Shown one piece after another: positions 34,601-46,250 of a stretch of DNA of 64,000 nucleotides. Origin of the DNA: Malania oleifera (taxonomy: Eukaryota; Streptophyta; Magnoliopsida; Santalales; Ximeniaceae); assembly GCF_029873635.1 (NCBI RefSeq), contig NC_080419.1:65514323-65578322 (forward strand), in the 5' to 3' direction. The notes beneath the pieces were generated by a model. It saw only the letters and a list, made by a program, of their open reading frames with translations, did no database searches and was not told the DNA's origin. The position numbers and the translations under genes are program-made. Position 1 is the stretch's first letter. Each line of letters opens with the position of its first letter.

Positions 34601-35968
34601 AGACAAGCGAATGTCCCAAGAAATGACATGTACCACTCGTGCTCTTCCTATCCACTTTGCTACTAGCAAATCAGTATCTGAATAGCTGATAATCTCAAAA
34701 GATGTATAATTTGGATACCATAATCCAAGTTCCATGGTTCTCAACAGGTATCTAAGTATTCGTTTGACAGCTAACAAGTGTGACTCTTTTGGTGCAGCCT
34801 GAAATCTTGCGCACAAACATACGCTAAACATTATGTCAGGTCGGCTGGTAGTTAGATATAGTAAGCTACCGATCATTCCATGATAGAGCTTGACATCTAC
34901 TGGTATACCTTGTTCATCTTTGTCTAACTTCAAAGAAGAGCTCATAAGTGTTCCAAGTATTTTTCCATCTTCCATATTAAACTTTTTGAGCAAATCTCTA
35001 ATATACTTCGATTGATTTATAAAAATTCCATGTTTAGCTTGTTTTATCTGAAGTTCTAGGAAGAAATTTAGTTCACCCATCATGCTCATCTCAAATTCAT
35101 TTTGCATAGTATTAGCAAACTCATTGCACAAGTCTTTATTTGTAGCTCCAAATATGATGTCATCTACGTATACTTGAACTAAGAGCATGTCATCTTTCTT
35201 AGACTTGATGAAAAGTGTTGTGTCTATCCTTTCTCTGAAAAATCCATTGTCCAATAAAAAGCCACTTAATCTCTCATACCAAGCTCTAGGAGCTTTCTCT
35301 AAGCCGTACAAGGCTTTTGGTAGCCTATAAACGTGATCTGGATTCTTGTGGTTTTCAAAGCCTGGGGATTGTTCTACATATACCTCTTCACTTATGTAGC
35401 CATTTAAAAATGCACTTTTGACATCCATTTGATACAACTTGAAATCCTTCAAAGTAGCATATGCTAAAAGCAATTGAATGGCTTCCATTCTAGCTACAGG
35501 TCCAAAGGTTTCTTCAAAATCTATTCCTTCTTCCTGGTTATATCCCTGAGCCACTAGTCTTGCCTTATTTCTAACAACTATTCCATGTTCATCTTTCTTG
35601 TTCTTATATATCCATTTTGTTCCAATGATTATCTTATCCTTAGGTCTAGGATCTAATGTCCATACTTTATTTCTCTCAAACAGATTTAACTCTTCTTGCT
35701 TGGACATCACCCACAATTCATCCTCAATTGTTTCACTCACAGTCTTAGGTTTTTCTTGAGAGAGAAAGGAAAAATGACTAATTATATTCCTAAGTGAGGA
35801 TCGAGTGGCTACACTATGTAATGGTTCACCTGTTATTTGATCAATGGGATGATTCTTTATGTACTTCCACTCTCTAGGTAGTTCATTAACCTCATTTTCA
35901 ATTTGAGTAGTTTCAGCCGATGGTCCCTTAATTTCATTTTTCTTTCCTGAATCATTTTTAATGGACAT
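34571..35968 (-). pseudogene. Element E reverse transcriptase (long open frame)
   Basis: This is an open frame of 465 residues and the best-preserved pol piece in the window. Motifs in order: [16 protein letters not shown] linker, [85 protein letters not shown], then [12 protein letters not shown] with the catalytic Asp pair, [17 protein letters not shown], and [15 protein letters not shown]. These match SIRE-type copia RT. The end of the frame is shifted relative to RNase H. Upstream, the integrase frame is broken, so the polyprotein is not continuous. Confidence 0.92.
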
Positions 35969-35999
35969 TTTTTCAAATTCCTTATTTATCTCTATATCA

Positions 36000-36960
36000 T
36001 CTTCATCAGGCCTTTTTTAGAAAGGATTTGACTCATTGAACACTACATGAATGGATTCTATGACATTTAATGTTCATTTAATATATACTCTATAGGCTTT
36101 ACTATCTAAGGCAAACCCTAGGAAGATACCTTCATCTGATTTCACATCAAACTTTCCTAGATGTTCATTGTCTCTAAGCACAACGCATTACTAGCCAAAG
36201 ACATGAAAATATGATACATTTGGTCTATGACCATTCCTTAATTCATATGGAGTCTTATTAAGAGATGGTATAATTAAAACTCTATTTAGAACATAGCAGG
36301 CGGTATTTACTGCCTCAGCCCAAAAATACTTAGGTAATTTATGTTCGTTAAGCATGGTTCTGGCCATTTCTTGTATAGTCTTATTTTTCCTTTCAACTAC
36401 ACCATTCTACCGTGGTGTTCTAGGAGCCGAAAAATTATGATCTATTCTTAACGAATTGTAGTAGTCTACCATGCTTTGATTTTTAAATTCTCTACCCCTA
36501 TCACTTCAGATTTTAGTGACAGTATAACCCTTTTCATTTTGAATTTTCTTACATAGATTTATGAATTGTTCACACGCTTCATTTTGTGACCTAAAAATAG
36601 AACCCATGTATATCTTGAATAATCGTCAACTATAACAAATGCGTATGATTTTCCCCCTAAACTCTGAATAGGGTTTGGACCAAATAAAATTAAGTGTAGC
36701 ATTTGTAGTGGCCTAGTAGTAGAGATTACTTTCTTCTTCTTAAAGCTCATTCTTGCTTGTTTTCCTAGTTGGCACGCATCACATATTTTATCTTTCATGA
36801 ATTTAGTCTTAGGCAATCTCTTAACTAATTCATCCTTAACAAGTTTAGATACTAAATCCATGTTTGCATGTCCTAGTCTCCTATGCCAAATCCAACTAAT
36901 CTCATTTATGGCGGAGAAACAAGTAACATGTTGAGATGCAAGGTTATCAAGGCTAGTGAT
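36000..36960 (-). pseudogene. Element E integrase remnant
   Basis: The clearest piece (36861-36559) reads MDLVSKLVKDELVKRLP, ICDACQLGKQARMSFKKKK, then LHLILFGPNPIQSLGGKSYAFVIVDDYSRYTWVLF. It contains the zinc-binding CDAC and the first core strands; the catalytic D of the usual H-L-D-L-F-GP is changed to I here. Downstream to about 36000 the core (APRTPxxNGVVERKN equivalent) and an ELRNGHRPNVSYFHVF-type segment are recognisable but broken. Confidence 0.8.
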
Positions 36961-37330
36961 GTATACATTTTCATGACGATCAGCAGTAAATAATATTTTA
37001 TTTTCATATTTGTTCTCTATAGTGCATTTTTCATGTTCAAATGAGACTTTATAAACTTTATCGCATAATTAACTTATACTCAATAAGTTATGTTTCAATC
37101 CCTCTACTAAAAGCACATTATCAATGACAAGTAAATGTTCCTTACTAACTTTACTAACTCCAATGATTTTACCTTTAGAGTTATCCCCAAATGTAACGAA
37201 TCCTTCATCTTTGGATATAATCGACGTGAATTTTGCTTTATCTCTTGTCATGTGTCATGAGCATCCGCTATCCATATACCACTTGTCCTTCGAGGAGAAC
37301 AATCTCAAGCACATCTGCAGGGCATAATCA
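36961..37330 (-). pseudogene. Element E protease and pre-integrase remnant
   Basis: The piece at 37251-37069 reads MTRDKAKFTSIISKDEGFVTFGDNSKGKIIGVSKV, then VLLVEGLKHNLLSIS, the copia protease region. Just upstream (about 37290-37250) the WYMDSGCS-type active site is damaged. Element F has the same region with DSGCSRHM intact. Confidence 0.8.
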
Positions 37331-37387
37331 GATAATTACTTTTGGTACTCAGATTTTCTTAGGTCCATGGGGGTTAGTGCTAGATTC

Positions 37388-38944
37388 TCATTTGACTTTC
37401 CAGACTTTCTTAATTTTGACATATTTATTTTTGAAAGGACAGTCAAATTTTATGTGATCCAACCTTTTGCAATTAAAACATGTAATATTTTTATGATAGT
37501 CTTTAGTTGGAACATACAATTTTGACTCTCTTAAAAAATGTCTTATGTAAAGATGTTTCCATTTTAGGTTATCCTTCCCATTAAAACCAAGACCTTCCTT
37601 CTCTAGGGAATTTCTTTGAGCTCCTAGGAGTTTTTCAAAATTATTTTGGCCCTCAATAAATTTACAAATAATTTGAGTTTTATCTTTCAAATTCTTTTCT
37701 AACTCCTCAATTTTCAAATCCTTGTCTTTCATGAGGGATACATGAGATTCATTTTGATGTTCAACTAACTTTGAAAATTCTTTCAATTTTAATTTCAAAT
37801 TAGATTTTTTTTTATTCATTTTCTCAAGCATTTTAAGGGTGTACAAATATTCCTGATGCAATTCATCATACGAAAGCATGCTATTTTCATTTTCTGAATC
37901 ACTTGAATAGTAAGATGAAACAGAACAAAAAGATTGTACCCCGTGGTCCTCGTGTGCCATCAGACATAGATTCACCATCTCATCATTACCGGATTCAGAT
38001 TCTGAACTACTGGTGTTGTGCGTGTCCCAATCCACTTTTAGAGCCTTCTTCTTCTTCTTCTTAGACCCTTTCTTCAGTTGGGGACAATCCGGCTTGATGT
38101 GTCCGAATTCTTTACAATCATAACACATGGGAGGGTCATCTTTTTGCTTCCTCCTACTTGACTCTCCCCTTTCTTCTTTTGAGCCCTTGAATTTTCTAGT
38201 GTATTTCTTGTTCTTTCTCATAAACTCTCCAAATCTCTTGGTGATTAGTGCCATGTCATCCTCTTATTTTGAGTCACTTCCCTCACTAGAGCAATGAGAT
38301 GGTGCCTTAAGTGCTATGGCTTTCTTTACTTTGCTTTACTCATTTTTCCTCTCAATTATTGCAAGCTTATAGGTGATTGGCGATCCAATTAGTTCGTCAA
38401 CCGACATCTCCTTGAGATTTCTCCCTTCCGCTATTGCAGTAGCTTTAGCTTCCCAAATTAGAGGTAGTCCCTTGTGATGTGCGTGAATCTACTGTACATG
38501 GATTGAATAAATTCATCAGCAGTTTCTAAATGCTTCATACTCACTAGTGAGCATGTCTATCCTACTATCCTTTACTTCCTTAGTGCCTTCATATGTAACT
38601 TCTAACTTTTCCCATATTTCTTTAGCAGTGTTACATGCCATTACCCTATTAAACTCATTTACATATTGTGCACAGAATAACCGATTTATTGCAATAGCAT
38701 TTATTTGCAGAGATTTCTAGTCCTCTTCAGTATACTCATCTTCAGTTTTGGGTATATTAACCTCATAACCTACTTTCATAGGGACATGGTTTCCCTTGGA
38801 AACAATTTTTCACACTTTCCAATCCACATTTAAAAGATATATGTTCATCCTACATTTCCAATAGGTGCAATTTACACCGCAAAAAATAGGTGGTCTAGTG
38901 GACGAGTGTCCCTCACCGAATGGAGTTACATTGATGTGTGCCAT
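37388..38944 (-). pseudogene. Element E gag
   Basis: It starts at ATG 38944 (MAHINVTPFGEGHSSTRPP). The capsid region is broken by several stops to about 38260. The rest is one frame of 288 residues: a basic segment, zinc knuckle CYDCKEFGHIKPDC, an acidic Ser-rich region, a long coiled coil (KKKSNLKLKLKEFSKLVE, then KDLKIEELEKNLKDK), and a second knuckle CFNCKRLDHIKFDC. The paired knuckles and coiled coil are characteristic of SIRE-type gags. Element F carries the same protein. Confidence 0.88.
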
Positions 38945-38983
38945 GTGATCTTTTTACAAATGAACTGTTAAGTCTATGTAAAC

Positions 38984-38998
38984 CCGCTCTAATACCAA
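38984..38998 (-). other. Primer-binding site of element E
   Basis: On the minus strand, TTGGTATTAGAGCGG follows the 5' LTR end. It is one base from the Met-tRNA-type TGGTATCAGAGC. Confidence 0.8.
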
Positions 38999-39778
38999 AT
39001 GTTAATTTAGGTATAATCCCCAAGAGGGGGGGTGAATTGGGTATGTTAAAAAACCTTTACCACTTAATCCCTATTTCTAAATTTAATAGATTGATAGCTG
39101 AAGTATAAAAATGATTTAAATTATTACACCAATGATTTCTTTCCACCCAATTAATTTTCAAGAAAGTGTGGGGTTATTCAACATACACACGCAAGATAGA
39201 TATTTAAATGCGATGCAAAAAATAATAAGAGTAAAGGAAGAGAGAAGGCAAACAAGATTTTACAAGGTTTAGCCAACCCGGCCTACGTCCTCGCCTTGAG
39301 CAACCTACTCAAGGACTCCACTAATTCCCTGCTCCTCTAAACAGGATGGAGCCTTCCTTACATCCACTACTTACAAGAGGCACAACTTCCTCTTCACTCG
39401 ATTCACAACCCAAATCGTGATTGCAATATAATATCAAATCTGCAAAACAACTCAAGATTCACCTCTAACAAAGCTAAGTGAGTACAATTGAAACCTAACA
39501 CATATACATATGATGAAACTTGAAGTTCAGTATGTATGAAACAATACAATCGTTATATGAATGAAATGCTTCAACCAATATCCCTTTTTCTTTCAAATAT
39601 CCCAAGTAATAGTATAAGTAAAAGTTTTGGAGAAAATTAGGGTTCTAGTTCACTTTGTAAAAATGCACGAATATCAAATGTGAACTTATCAAAAGCTTTG
39701 TCTTGAATATTATATCGATCAAAATCAAAAAGCTTTCTTTCAAATATTCAACAACAATACGATCTTTGTAATATGCAA

Positions 39779-39799
39779 ATATATATATATATATATATA
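39779..39799. repeat. (TA)n microsatellite
   Basis: About ten TA units in the 5' LTR of E. Confidence 0.95.
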
Positions 39800-40509
39800 A
39801 TTTGATTTCCAGAGATCAAAAAACTAAATATAATGTTTTCTAGAAAATATCCCTCAATAAAATATATAGTTATGAACACTAAGGATTTTTAATCAAGTGG
39901 TTTTAAGATATCAAAAATATTGAGCCTTTAACCAAAAAAAAAACTCTTGAATAAAAATTGTTTAACTAATGACGAAAACTTTTCTCAAGTATTGATCTTA
40001 TCTAAATAATCTATAAGTACACTCAAGATCAATCACTCAGTTTATATTCAATAATAGATTTTGAGATGAAAAGTTCTTTGAAAACTAAATATCAACAAGT
40101 AAATCAGTTTATATGAAGAACTCCATGAGACTGAAGATTAACAAGTAGTTTGATTTACCAAACCTCAATATCAAAATGCTTGCACAGTAATCACAAGAAA
40201 ACCTTTTGAAGATCAAATTAGCTTTTGCTCAGATGTGTAGTATAAGATTTGAAATCCCAATCACAACCTAAGTAGTGTTATCTCCCAAGCTGTGCTAATA
40301 TGCTCAATCATATGCCAAAGGTTTGATTTTCTTCTTCTTGTGGTTGTTTCTTATCATTCTTCTTGTTCTTGTTGATCTTAGATCGGGCACTAGGGTTTAG
40401 ATGTTCATTATATTGGTACCTTGCCCTTAGAATGAATTTTAACCATTGAATCAAAAAATAATTCGCGAGTTTTCTCATTAAAAATTAAAATTTTAAACTT
40501 TCCCATCGG

Positions 40510-40795
40510 TTCAGAGGACTAAGGATTAAGGCTCAAATGACTGAAGTTCCTTACAGTTTTGATAAAAATTTACCTGGACACAGGGTCAGATGACCGAGAT
40601 TTGGGTTCAGTCTTCCAAAGTGTCGGGTTCAGACGACTGAAATCTGAGTTCAATCTTCTGATGTGCTTCAGACGACAAAACTTAATCTTTGATCTTCTAA
40701 AGAAATTCTTCAAACGACTGAACTTAACTTCGGTCTTCTAAAACTAAATCTTCAGATGACTGAACGTTGAGTTCAATCTTCTGAAGTGACCAACT
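40510..40795. repeat. TTCAGACGACTGAA motif cluster in 5' LTR of E
   Basis: Copies near 40509, 40538, 40606, 40629, 40671, 40712, 40753 and 40776 mirror the cluster in the 3' LTR. Confidence 0.7.
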
Positions 40796-41231
40796 TCTGG
40801 ATTTTCCTTTTTAATTTGAAAATTTTTCTTTTGCACTCTTTATTTGTACTTTTGTAAAATAGTTTTCGGGGTTTTAACAATATCTCTAAGTGCATAAATA
40901 TCCCCTAAAGATGTTCATGAGAGGCATGAGTCCTAAAGTCAATCTAGGGTATATGTTAAGCGTCAAATTAAATCATATGAAATATTTAAATACATTCAGT
41001 TAATACCCATTCCCATGACGCTCTTGATCTTGCCGCTTGCATCTTCATTCTTCAACTCTTTTAGTTCCATGGAGTTTTACCAAGATGTATATACTTTAGT
41101 CTTCATGGCTTCCATGAATTTCTATCCTTCCGTGCATGCTAAATATTGTTCATGTTCACAATCTCAATGCACAGATCAAATACCAAGTGATATGTCATTA
41201 TCAAAATCGGATTGGACTCATAGAGTCAACA

Positions 41232-42090
41232 CTTTCACATTGAGGACAATGTTCTACTTTAGTTGGGGGGGGGTGAGCATTTGTGTGTGACACTATACAC
41301 GTATACTTGTTGGGTTTTACATTAATTTGAGAAATAAAAATAAAAATAAAATCAAAAAATCAAAAAATAAAAAAAAAATCAAAGAAAGAAAGAAAGAAAG
41401 AGCATTGGGGATAAACGATTATGCCATTATTAACACTAACTTATAACTTTCAAATACTTGTATATAACCTAAGAATTACACACTTGAGTCATTTATGTGT
41501 AGTTTCTCTTTATATGATTTTGTAACTCCATGAGAAATTGATTGGTAGTACACTCATGTTAATCTGGCTATATAATCTTTTGTATTTATACGACATCTCA
41601 CGAGGCTGAATAAACGCATTCATGTGATTCATTGCACTTAGGATTCCTTGTGACAATTAAGAGAACACTCGTGGCGACTATGACACCTTATGAGATATCC
41701 TTAAGCTATTTATCGTTTTTTTGAGTGTTAACATCAAATCATAGTTCACGAAACTTAGTTCTCTTTTCTTTTGGACGATTCTTTGTACACTAGTCTCTGT
41801 TTTTTATTTGCTAGGTTAAAGGTGACATCTAGTGGAGAGATAGAAACCTAAGTCTTGTAGCCTACTCAAGATGTGAAGGCTGAACCACCCCTAGAAATAT
41901 ACTTAGTTCATGAACTATTGTTCGAGCTTAATTCCCATTGATGGTATGAAGACAACAAAAGAAGTATAATGATTGTCCTAATTGACCAAGAAAAGACAGA
42001 AATGGAAAAATGAGCAGAAGAAAGAATAAGAAAAATAGAATTGCACATGAATGAAGTGGAACGTTAATACCTGCTCCACAAAAATACCAC
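41232..42090 (+). mobile_element. Element D, right part (untranslated tail)
   Basis: It begins CTTTCACATTGAGGACAATG and follows the tail of element B (19672-20475) in order, including ACTTTAGTTGGGGGG and the late block GGTGACATCTAGTGGAGAGA. It ends at 42090, where the LTR of element F starts. The rest of the tail and D's 3' LTR are missing from the window. It has no gene. Confidence 0.85.
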
Positions 42091-42448
42091 CGTTGACTCT
42101 ATAAGTCCAATCATATTTTGATAATGACAAATCACTTGGTATTTGATCTGTACATTGAGATTGTGAATAGGAATATTATTTAGCATGCATGAAAGGTGAA
42201 TGAGTCATGAAATCCATGAGGAGAAAAGCATATACACCTGACACAACCCATGGAACTAAAAGCGAAGAAGGATGAAGGAACAAGGTTCTAGTTGAAGACT
42301 TTAAAGGGAATTGGTATCTAGATTTAATGTATTTTAATGTCATATGATATATTTTGAAGCTCAATTACATCTTCGAATGACCTTAGGACTCATGCATTTC
42401 ATCAAATATTTATTTGAAATAGTTTTAAGTTTTCGAGGCAAATTATTA

Positions 42449-42650
42449 GAGGCCTCGTCGATGAACCCCTTCGTCTCGTCGACGAACATATGAAGTCCAC
42501 TCAGCGACGAACACATTGTCTCGTCGACCAGAAAATACCGAGAGCACTAAATTTAAGACAAGGCTCTCGTCTACAAACTCATAGCCTCGTCGACGAACGA
42601 GTGTTATACACTCGTCGATGAACTTACCCACTCGTCGACGAATGTCGGGA
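42449..42650. repeat. TCGTCGACGA palindrome cluster in F LTR
   Basis: Exact or near copies of TCGTCGACGA occur near 42455, 42476, 42518, 42586, 42614 and 42633, with partial copies between. The TATA box is about 100 bp further on. The motif is the one in gypsy elements A and J. Confidence 0.8.
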
Positions 42651-42968
42651 TGCTGAACGTAGTTTTAGCGCAGACACGAATGAAAAATTGAGTTTTTAAT
42701 AGATCCAACGGTCAGGATTCATCCTAGGGCCAAGAACACATATAAATATACTTTCTAAACCCTAAAGACACAAGGAGACACACATTAGAGAGACTAATCT
42801 AGTGATATTGTACAAAGTGAGCCTCCACTCAAAAATTTTGCCAATACTCTATTGCGTTCATACTCTTTGGGCAAATCAACTCAGCTTTTCAAAGGGATTT
42901 AAATCTACACATCTTGCAAGAGATCCTTGGTGATTGAGGTTTGATAAACTAGTGATTGTTTGTGGCAT

Positions 42969-42970
<2 letters not shown>

Positions 42971-43002
<32 letters not shown>
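42971..43002. repeat. (TA)n microsatellite
   Basis: About sixteen TA units followed by GTATATGTATATG repeats to about 43020. Confidence 0.95.
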
Positions 43003-43008
<6 letters not shown>

Positions 43009-44068
43009 GTATATGTATATTTCAAAGATTCTCTATCTTTCTTACTCATATATCTACTATTTTTGTTGACAAGCAAAATTCGTGGGTTATTACTTGATAA
43101 GTTTTATTTGAGAATGGACTTTTGCTAAAAGGTTGAATATTTGTGATATTCAAGGTTATATTTTCATTTAAAGATTTGATATTTGGTTACTGCGAAAACT
43201 ATTTGTTTGAAAATTCTCAGAGTGTCTAAATACATATTCTTGAGGAATATCTTTCAAATATAGAGTTTAAGTCTTTGGAATATTTAAAATCATATTTTTA
43301 TTCAAAGATTTAATCTTGCAAAATATTTGATAGCAAGAATGTAGATCCACATATTATTCTAGTTTATTTTAAAAGGATCTCGTTTTATATTCTTGCTTAA
43401 AGTATTTGAAAATCAAACCCTAAGTTCTCCAAAGCATTTATTTGTAAAAATTACTTTTTGGGAGATATTGAATAAAGGGTAGATTTTTGAAGCATTTCAT
43501 TCTTAATATAAAGATCATATTGGTACATACACATTGAACTTCAAGCATTTATCATATGATTATGTGTTAGGATTTATCTTTTACTCACTAGCTTTGTGTA
43601 GAAGCATTTTAGTTTTTGCAGAAATTGTAATTCCATTTTGTATACATGGTTCGGGTTGTGAACCGGAATTGAGGAGGAAGCTACGCCTTTTGTAAGCAGC
43701 AGGTTGTAAGGGAAGCTCTGTCCCAGTTAAAGGAGCAGATTATTTAGTGGAATCCTTGAGTGGGTTACTCAAGGCGAGGACGTAGACTAGGCTAGGCCGA
43801 ACCTCGTAAAATTGAGTTTGCATCTCTTTTACCCTTACCTCTATTTAAATTCCGTGTAATCATATTGTGTATGTATTGATCAATTGGTGAATGATCGAAT
43901 AATTGGGTAATATTGTATGCTTGATAAAGACACATATAAAATTACACATTGGGTTGATTAATTTAAATATTTGATAAAGGTAGTAATTAGTAGCTTGGAG
44001 CTTTGTAATTGATTGTTTTCAAAATTGGAACCTAAAGGACTTTTTTTTTTTTTAAATACTCAATTCAC

Positions 44069-44082
44069 CCCCCCCCCCCCCA
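44069..44082. repeat. Poly-C run at LTR end
   Basis: An uninterrupted C run inside the C-rich block that precedes GGGATTATACC. E, K and F all have C or G runs here, but this one is the longest. Confidence 0.9.
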
Positions 44083-44109
44083 CCCCTTGGGATTATACCA
44101 TAATTTACA

Positions 44110-44123
44110 TTTGGTATTAGAGA
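44110..44123 (+). other. Primer-binding site of element F
   Basis: TTTGGTATTAGAGA directly follows the LTR end and matches E's site except at the end. Confidence 0.75.
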
Positions 44124-44165
44124 GGGTTTACATAGACTTAATCGTTATTTTTGTAAAATGATCAC

Positions 44166-45770
44166 ATGGCACACATCGGTGTAACTCCATTCGATGAGGG
44201 ACACTCTTCCACTAGACATCCAATTTTTTGTGGTGTAAATTACACCTATTGGAAACGTAGGATGAGCATATACCTGTTAAATGTAGATTGAAAGGTATGG
44301 AAAATAGTTACTAAGGGAAATCATGTTCCCATCAAAGTAATTGATAAGGTAAATGTACCTAAAATTGAAGATGAGTATACAAAAGAAGACTGGAAATTTG
44401 TACAAATAAATGCTACTGCGATGAACTTGCTTTTCTATGCACTAGATGTGAATGAATTTAATAGGGTGATGACATGTAACTTTGCTAAAGAAATTTTGGA
44501 AAAATTAGAGGTCACATATGAAGGTACTAAGGAAGTAAAAGATAGTAGGAGAGACATGCTCACTAGTGAATACAAGGCATTTAAAATGACTACTGATGAA
44601 TCTATTCAATCCATGTACACTAGATTCACACATCATAAACTCTTTAAATGCCCTTCGAAAATCTTATCCTACTTATGAGTTGATCAGGAAAATCCTTAGG
44701 GGACTACCTCCAGTGTGGGAAGCTAAAGCTACTGCAATAGAAGAAGGAAAAAATCTGAAGGAGATGTCTGTGGATGAACTAATTGGATCGCTCATCATCT
44801 AAGAGTTATCCATAAATGAGAGGAACAGTGAACAGAATAAGGCAAATAAAATTACCGCACTTAAAGCATCATCAACAACTCTAGTGAAGGAAGTGATTAT
44901 GATACAAAAGACGACATGGCCTTGCTAACAAAGAAGTTCAGTAAGTTCTTGAAGAAGAATAAGAAGTTCAACAAAAAATTCTAGAACTTAAAATCAAAAG
45001 GAGGAGAGTCAAGCATCAAGAAAAAGAAGGAAGATCCACCAACTTGCTACAACTGCAGAGAGGTTGGACACATAAAGCCCGAGTGTCCCAAACTAATAAA
45101 ATCCTCCAAGAAAAAGAATAAGGCGCTAAAATTCGGTTGGGATACGCACAACACAAGTTGGTCAGAATCTGAATCCAGTGATGACAAGAATGCAAATTTG
45201 TGTCTAATGGCACATGATGACCTTAAGGTACAGTCATCATTCTCATCATCTTCTTATTATTCCATTGATTCTGAAAATGAGAATAGTATGCTTTCATATA
45301 ATGAATTGAAACAAGAATATTCGTACGCTGTTAGAATGCTTGAGAAGAAAACTAAGAAAATTTTTTATTTGAAAACTAAAGTTAAAGAACTTTCAAGGTT
45401 AGTAGAAATTCAAAATGAATCTCATGCATCCCTCATAAAAGACAAGGAATTGAAAATTGAAGAACTAGAAAAGACTTTGAAAGATAAATCTAAGATTATT
45501 AGTAAGTTTACAGAAGGACAAACTACTTTTGAAAAACTCCTTGGAATTCAAAGAAATTCCTTGGAAAAGGAAGGTCTTGGTTATAATGGAAAGGATAACA
45601 CAAAACAGAGACATCTTTACATGGGATATTTCGTAAGAAAGTCAACAGCTTATGTTCCAACTAAAGACTCTTATAAAAATGTTACATGTTTTAAATGTAA
45701 GAGGTTGGGCCACATTAAGTTTGAATGTCCTTTTAAAAACAAAAATGTCAAAATTAAAAAAGACTAGAAA
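44166..45770 (+). pseudogene. Element F gag
   Basis: It starts at ATG 44166 (MAHIGVTPFDEGHSSTRHP, FCGVNYTYWKRRMSIYL). The capsid continues to about 44800 (ATAMNLLFYALDVNEFNRV, KEILEKLEVTYEGTKEVKDSR) with a stop at 44292 and a frameshift near 44650. The C-terminal half has knuckle CYNCREVGHIKPEC near 45048, then an open frame of 189 residues with the coiled coil (LVEIQNESHASLIKDKELKIEELEK) and second knuckle CFKCKRLGHIKFEC. It aligns with E end to end. Confidence 0.85.
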
Positions 45771-45846
45771 GTCAAAGGAGAATCAAGTGCTAACCCCTAT
45801 GGACCCAAGAAAATTTGGGTACCAAAAGTAGTTATCTAATTATGTC

Positions 45847-46250
45847 TTGCAGATATGCTTAAGATCATCCTCCTCAAAATATAGATGGTATATGGATAGT
45901 GGATGTTCACGTCACATGATTGGGGATAAAGCTAAGTTCACATCCATCACACCCAATGACGGAGGATTTGTCACTTTTGGGGATAATGCTAAGGGAAAGA
46001 TCACAGGCGTAGGTAAAGTTGGTAACGATTCATCACTAATTATAGATGATGTTTTATTGGTTGATGGTTTAAAGCATAACTTATTGAGCATAAGCCAACT
46101 GTGTGATAAAGGTTACAAAGTACCTTTTGAACATGACAAGGGAATTGTTGAACACAAAACTGATAATAAGATACTATTCATTGTTGAGCGTCATGAAAAC
46201 GTATACACCACCAGTCTTGATAACCTAACCTCACAAAGTGTGACATGCTT
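45847..46250 (+). pseudogene. Element F protease
   Basis: This is part of an open frame of 187 residues. KYRWYMDSGCSRHM shows an intact copia protease active site (DSG). DKAKFTSITPNDGGFVTFGDN and VLLVDGLKHNLLSISQLCDKGY follow, as in SIRE-type elements. It continues into the pre-integrase region (VYTTSLDNLTSQSV). Confidence 0.85.

Larger units (their letters stand above)
31528..41231 (-). mobile_element. Element E: SIRE-like Ty1/copia retrotransposon, complete but decayed
   Basis: Both LTRs exceed 2.2 kb and are flanked by a perfect 5-bp duplication, CTTTC (31523-31527 and 41232-41236). On the minus strand the order is 5' LTR, primer-binding site, gag, protease, integrase, RT, RNase H, polypurine tract, 3' LTR. 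That order is Ty1/copia. The long LTRs and coiled-coil gag with two zinc knuckles point to the SIRE/Maximus lineage. It is inserted in the tail of element D. Stops and frameshifts in gag and pol make it non-autonomous. Confidence 0.92.
39000..41231 (-). repeat. 5' LTR of element E
   Basis: It is 2232 bp and aligned to the other E LTR throughout. A TA microsatellite (39779-39799) is expanded here and short in the partner. The motif cluster lies at 40510-40795. Confidence 0.9.
42091..44109 (+). repeat. 5' LTR of element F
   Basis: It starts CGTTGACTCTATAAG (TG mutated to CG) and ends ATACCATAATTTACA, 2019 bp. It is homologous to the E LTR at both ends and around the TATA box (ATATAAATATA at 42741). 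The segment between 42449 and 42650 differs completely from E. It holds a TA run (42971-43002) and an expanded C run (44069-44082). Confidence 0.88.

Noticed and set aside
37400..38254. Host zinc-knuckle protein
   Set aside because: The two CCHC motifs and coiled coil match the gag of element F, and the frame lies between the LTRs of element E.
40510..42650. CRISPR-like array, because of evenly spaced palindromes
   Set aside because: Units are short and degenerate, spacers are not of uniform length, the setting is a plant LTR, and there are no cas genes.
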